NCBI GenBank assembly: GCA_035544835.1
Contig: DASZZV010000154.1
Coordinates: 1 to 14,382 of the forward strand
DNA length: 14,382 bases
DNA from: DASZZV01 sp035544835
GTDB taxonomy: Bacteria > Acidobacteriota > Thermoanaerobaculia > Gp7-AA8
Reading direction: 5' to 3'
The position numbers and the translations under genes are program-made. Shown piece after piece: positions 12,801-14,382 of the stretch (position 1 is the first letter of the stretch; each line of letters begins with the position of its first letter). The notes beneath the pieces were generated by a model. That model made no database searches. It was not told the origin of the DNA and saw only the letters and a list, made by a program, of their open reading frames with translations.

Positions 12801-13889
12801 CGGAGCCTTCTATACGTCGCCGGATCATCTCTGTGGCCACAGCAGGTTCGCGACGCCGTGGCCGAGGCATTTGCGATGCGCGCCTCCAACGAGCGACTCA
12901 AGCGTCTCCTCGAGGAGCCGGAACCGATTCAGCCTTCCCATGGCGTCGAAGGTGTCTTGGGCGAATCACCGATCATGCGCGAGCTCACCGACAGGATCCG
13001 GCACGTTGCGAGAAGCGATGCGCCTGTCTGCATCGAGGGCGAGTCGGGAACGGGTAAGGAACTGCTGGCGCGCGCGGTACATCTGCATTCGACACGAAAG
13101 AGCAAGCGCTTCACGGCCATCAACTGTGCCGCGATCCCCGAGAATCTACTGGAAAGCGAGCTTTTCGGCACGGCGCGTGGTGCCTTCACCGGTGCCGACC
13201 GCGATCGCGCCGGCCTCATTGAGGTGACCGATGGCGGAACGCTGTTTCTCGATGAGATCGGTGAGCTTCCCCTGCCGGCACAGGCCAAAGTGCTGCGTTT
13301 CATTCAGGAGGGGGAGTTCCGGCGCGTTGGCGACACCAATGTCCGTCACTCCGACGTTCGGATTGTCTCGGCCACCAATCGTCTTCTCGAACAGGCCGTC
13401 GAGGAAGGATCGTTCCGGCAGGACCTTTACTTTCGCATTCATGTCGTCGAGGTGACTGTGCCTCCGCTCCGGGAGCGAGGTGGTGACGTCCTGCTTCTGG
13501 CCCGCGCATTCCTTAAGAAAGAGCGCGAGACGCTGCGGGGTGGGCCGGGTAAATTCTCAGACGAAGCCGAGTCGCTGCTGCTCTCCTACCGCTGGCCCGG
13601 AAATGTTCGTGAGCTGCAGAACACCGTGAAGGCGGCCGTCGCGCTCGCGGGAACCGAAGCGCGGCATATCGACGTGCACCATCTCCCGGCGCGTCTTCAG
13701 GGATCACCGCGACTCCGAATCCGGAACGGCTCCTACAACGAAGAAATCGTCCGCTTCCGACGTGACCTCATCGAGAGGTCGCTTGCGGAATCTGCCGGAA
13801 ACCAGAACCAGGCCGCGAAGAAACTCGGCATGTCCCGGCAGGCGCTCGCTTACCAGATTCGCGAGCTCGGCATTCTCGTGCGGCGATAA
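9900..13889 (+). CDS. Giant one-component sigma-54-dependent transcriptional activator with TPR-like sensor region
   Basis: 1329 residues; the ATG follows AGGAG (9890..9894) by five bases. The C-terminal third is a canonical enhancer-binding protein: AAA+ domain about 1019-1260 with Walker A GESGTGKE (1047-1054), the sigma-54 contact loop GAFTGA (1094-1099), Walker B GTLFLDE (D1118-E1119) and arginines R1173 and R1179 in RQDLYFR. A Fis-type HTH closes it (about 1285-1329, NQNQAAKKLGMSRQAL). The first 1000 residues lack a receiver domain. Helical TPR-like repeats fill about 430-850 (for example around 561, 665 and 700-722). Residues 60-160 faintly recall a degenerate protein kinase, with an SPEQ motif at 143-146. 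Residues 255-270 (LILVSHFDRWDEQ) recall a STAND-ATPase Walker B, but no Walker A exists there. About 860-1000 may be a worn GAF domain. These three likenesses are inference. Target genes and signal are unknown. Confidence 0.92.
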   Translation: MRRSMSPGSSATTLSLRSFGWDPAQIAVLSHSTLPWRDAFGPELAIDGVPLDARKWAARDALSLLAQYAAHLGFLRFAGVRDVKFDPAEWRVVSRRASDVRLLRIAASRPAESEDVVTLDLLEGFSEAVSAPPLETLSMGWASPEQVYCEIHRLLEGERADLQWFRLSAGGLVLAPGAESLRDLAGREKQVFEYADDLALSVTRDFASLLTDRDTLLLGGETVSPLSAGSAFPEQYRGVQTVEKLLERSATSPLLILVSHFDRWDEQSRHLLDLLREARASWFVPSGLMPEASSLVDSRLFAISPTVRDLRSLQKNVSKLSSSSLKAWLEVFLSSPDLDRFLRHGSLPSSGEPDTPLQEPLRSYLSALAVLGNSVATPVATRFLANIGCRLPLSALPGSIIDLSGDRVTFVSREVQRQLARSLAEHSARALVEMAAPIFEESGDLISAARLLLNWGQSSRAQTLLDRIDWESLDDESLMNLLGAAQTAQIALLPMAGPRFARGLLSRGRYREGKLLAAELPSPTGEVLMARFDRRTGDYEASLSRLMSIDPLYRCIDSHLLEAELHRLRGDYEASGRALDAIGDVTSRQHRAGIAYHRCLLAFDTASAPAHGHLSDLAQEPYLALRVETYRQLAASETDAAIISAQAAVEAARSIPDAIDASLDLVYSLFTAGEWDAARLAARNALSMVEEAEGDRAAAGILFTLSYLCADSAQFGQAEQILTRLRRFYSDRNDARRARELDVPAAQLELGRGQFERVRRLIEPMADVPMADDLREAAALAHDEALWILGSAEPIKSRGLTANRELQDRHLLQLARRDPLCEPVFTRPFYADLHAFEREWLSSSVAAPTVPTADRMSDILQLHRSLTALSKRRAHPAITAELQRIAAEHGLGAPLPAGSNDGYAISILSAAVTAPYPFAPASFEVDWEFASRNRLGRWTRIGSHESPEEELNDHADSLAADWTKCSDRSLLYVAGSSLWPQQVRDAVAEAFAMRASNERLKRLLEEPEPIQPSHGVEGVLGESPIMRELTDRIRHVARSDAPVCIEGESGTGKELLARAVHLHSTRKSKRFTAINCAAIPENLLESELFGTARGAFTGADRDRAGLIEVTDGGTLFLDEIGELPLPAQAKVLRFIQEGEFRRVGDTNVRHSDVRIVSATNRLLEQAVEEGSFRQDLYFRIHVVEVTVPPLRERGGDVLLLARAFLKKERETLRGGPGKFSDEAESLLLSYRWPGNVRELQNTVKAAVALAGTEARHIDVHHLPARLQGSPRLRIRNGSYNEEIVRFRRDLIERSLAESAGNQNQAAKKLGMSRQALAYQIRELGILVRR

Positions 13890-13940
13890 GAAAGGCCTCC
13901 TGTGGTGGTGCGGGTTTGCCGTTGCTGTCATCCCGAGCAC

Positions 13941-14063
13941 GGGCGGGTGGGTGGGAGGGGCCAGGGACCTCGCAAGCTAGTGAATTCGCGATTCCAGCGG
14001 CAGTGATCTGAACTCAAAATGTACTAGTCCTCGAGGTCCCTCGCCTCTCCCACCCGCCCGCCC
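13941..14063. repeat. Palindromic repeat unit A, 32-base arms
   Basis: Arms 13941..13972 and 14032..14063 are complementary at 29 of 32 positions. The loop contains TTCCAGCGGCAGTGATCTGAA, whose reverse complement resembles the loop of unit B, so the two units are related and carry their interior in opposite orientation. Confidence 0.8.
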
Positions 14064-14115
14064 TTGCTTCCAAGAAACTTCCAGTATTTACGCGGCTTTT
14101 CCGAGCTTGTCATCC
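14063..14115 (+). repeat. Linker direct repeat, copy 1
   Basis: A 53-base segment beginning CTTGCTTCCAAGAAACTTCC and ending GTCATCC, nearly the same as 14243..14294. It joins unit A to unit B. Confidence 0.8.
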
Positions 14116-14206
14116 TGAGCCGCAGCGAAGGATCTCAAGATATAGCGATCTGAATTCAGATCCTGCCGCTGGAGATCCTTCGCCGCGGCGGCTCAGGATG
14201 ACAAGC
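14105..14206. repeat. Palindromic repeat unit B, about 31-bp stem
   Basis: Arms 14105..14123 and 14188..14206 pair perfectly over 19 bases. After a small internal bulge (one base against four), 14125..14136 and 14172..14183 pair over 12 more. The loop holds the perfect 16-base palindrome GATCTGAATTCAGATC (14147..14162). The outer TCATCCTGAGC...GCGAAGGATCT pattern is a type of dispersed palindrome common in Acidobacteria-like genomes. Confidence 0.88.
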
Positions 14207-14242
14207 ACGTTTCTTTCCCTCATCAGCGACGCAGCGTCGTGC

Positions 14243-14294
14243 CTTGCTTCTAAGAAACTCCCAGTATTTAGGCCGCTTTGCGGAGGTGTCATCC
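14243..14294 (+). repeat. Linker direct repeat, copy 2
   Basis: A 52-base near-copy of 14063..14115, at a distance of 180 bases, with differences mainly in its second half. It is preceded by a small hairpin (CGACGC and GCGTCG near 14227..14239) and leads into a third unit. Confidence 0.8.
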
Positions 14295-14382
14295 CGAGCG
14301 TCGAGCGAGGGATCTGGGCGGGGGACTCGACCCTTCGGCGCCTCGCACAATCGTAAGAGAGCTCCAAGACTCCACACCGCAA
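14287..14382. repeat. Incomplete third palindromic unit
   Basis: It opens GTGTCATCCCGAGCGTCGAGCG and AGGGATCT, the same plan as unit B's first arm. No matching second arm is present before the window ends, so the unit is either cut by the edge or degenerate. Confidence 0.5.

Larger units (their letters stand above)
13890..14382. other. Gene-free region made of palindromic repeat units
   Basis: No credible gene lies in these 493 bases. The frames open on the minus strand run through the repeats and are by-products of them. The region holds a long imperfect inverted repeat, a near-perfect one, a repeated 52-53-bp linker and the beginning of a third unit at about 14287. Each unit opens with GTCATCC(T/C)GAGC. 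Confidence 0.75.

Noticed and set aside
14110..14382. Two overlapping minus-strand frames at the window end
   Set aside because: Both run through the palindromic repeat units and the linker repeat, and encode no recognisable domain.

Overview
The window reads as a piece of a GC-rich bacterial chromosome, most likely Acidobacteriota or a close relative. The best taxonomic hint is the secreted VWFA-related protein at 4814..5866, whose layout matches a family (TIGR03436) that is expanded in Acidobacteria. The multi-domain sigma-54 activator and the 'TCATCC(T/C)GAGC...GCGAAGGATCT' palindromic repeats fit the same group. No rRNA or other decisive marker is present, so the assignment is an inference.

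Region 1, about 1..2230, looks like the right end of an integrated genetic element. It is visibly less GC-rich than the rest. It holds small unfamiliar genes: a truncated membrane-anchored protein on the minus strand, an excisionase-like winged HTH protein on the minus strand, and divergent from it a membrane-anchored protein followed by a 60-residue coiled-coil protein. It also holds a 341-base non-coding stretch with several hairpins. The region ends at 2207..2230 in the 3' end of a tRNA gene, from T-loop to CCA, with no 5' part. The last acceptor base G72 with A73 points to tRNA-Pro. This is the usual scar of a tyrosine-recombinase element integrated in a tRNA gene. The intact tRNA and the integrase would lie to the left, outside the window.

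Region 2, 2231..9778, is ordinary chromosome. In order it holds a CheY-like single-domain response regulator and a small cysteine-rich protein (both minus, probably one transcript), a Wzx/MOP-type flippase (plus), a VWFA-related exported protein (minus), a prolyl oligopeptidase lipoprotein (minus), and divergent from it a short RNB-S1 exoribonuclease (plus). Gene boundaries are marked by repeats: three heptanucleotide tandem arrays, a perfect 32-bp inverted repeat between the convergent flippase and VWFA genes, and a 15-bp hairpin after the RNase.

Region 3, 9900..13889, is one 1329-residue sigma-54-dependent activator. Its roughly 1000-residue N-terminal part contains helical TPR-like repeats and degenerate regions resembling kinase, STAND-ATPase and GAF domains. 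The AAA+ core is complete with GAFTGA, followed by a Fis-type HTH. No receiver domain is present, so it is a one-component sensor of unknown input.

Region 4, 13890..14382, has no gene. It is a cluster of two complete and one incomplete palindromic repeat units with a repeated 52-53-bp linker. The strongest candidates for something undescribed are the giant regulator, the att-bounded element with its hairpin-rich non-coding segment and hairpin-masked ribosome binding site, and the repeat cluster. No complete defence or biosynthetic system is visible.
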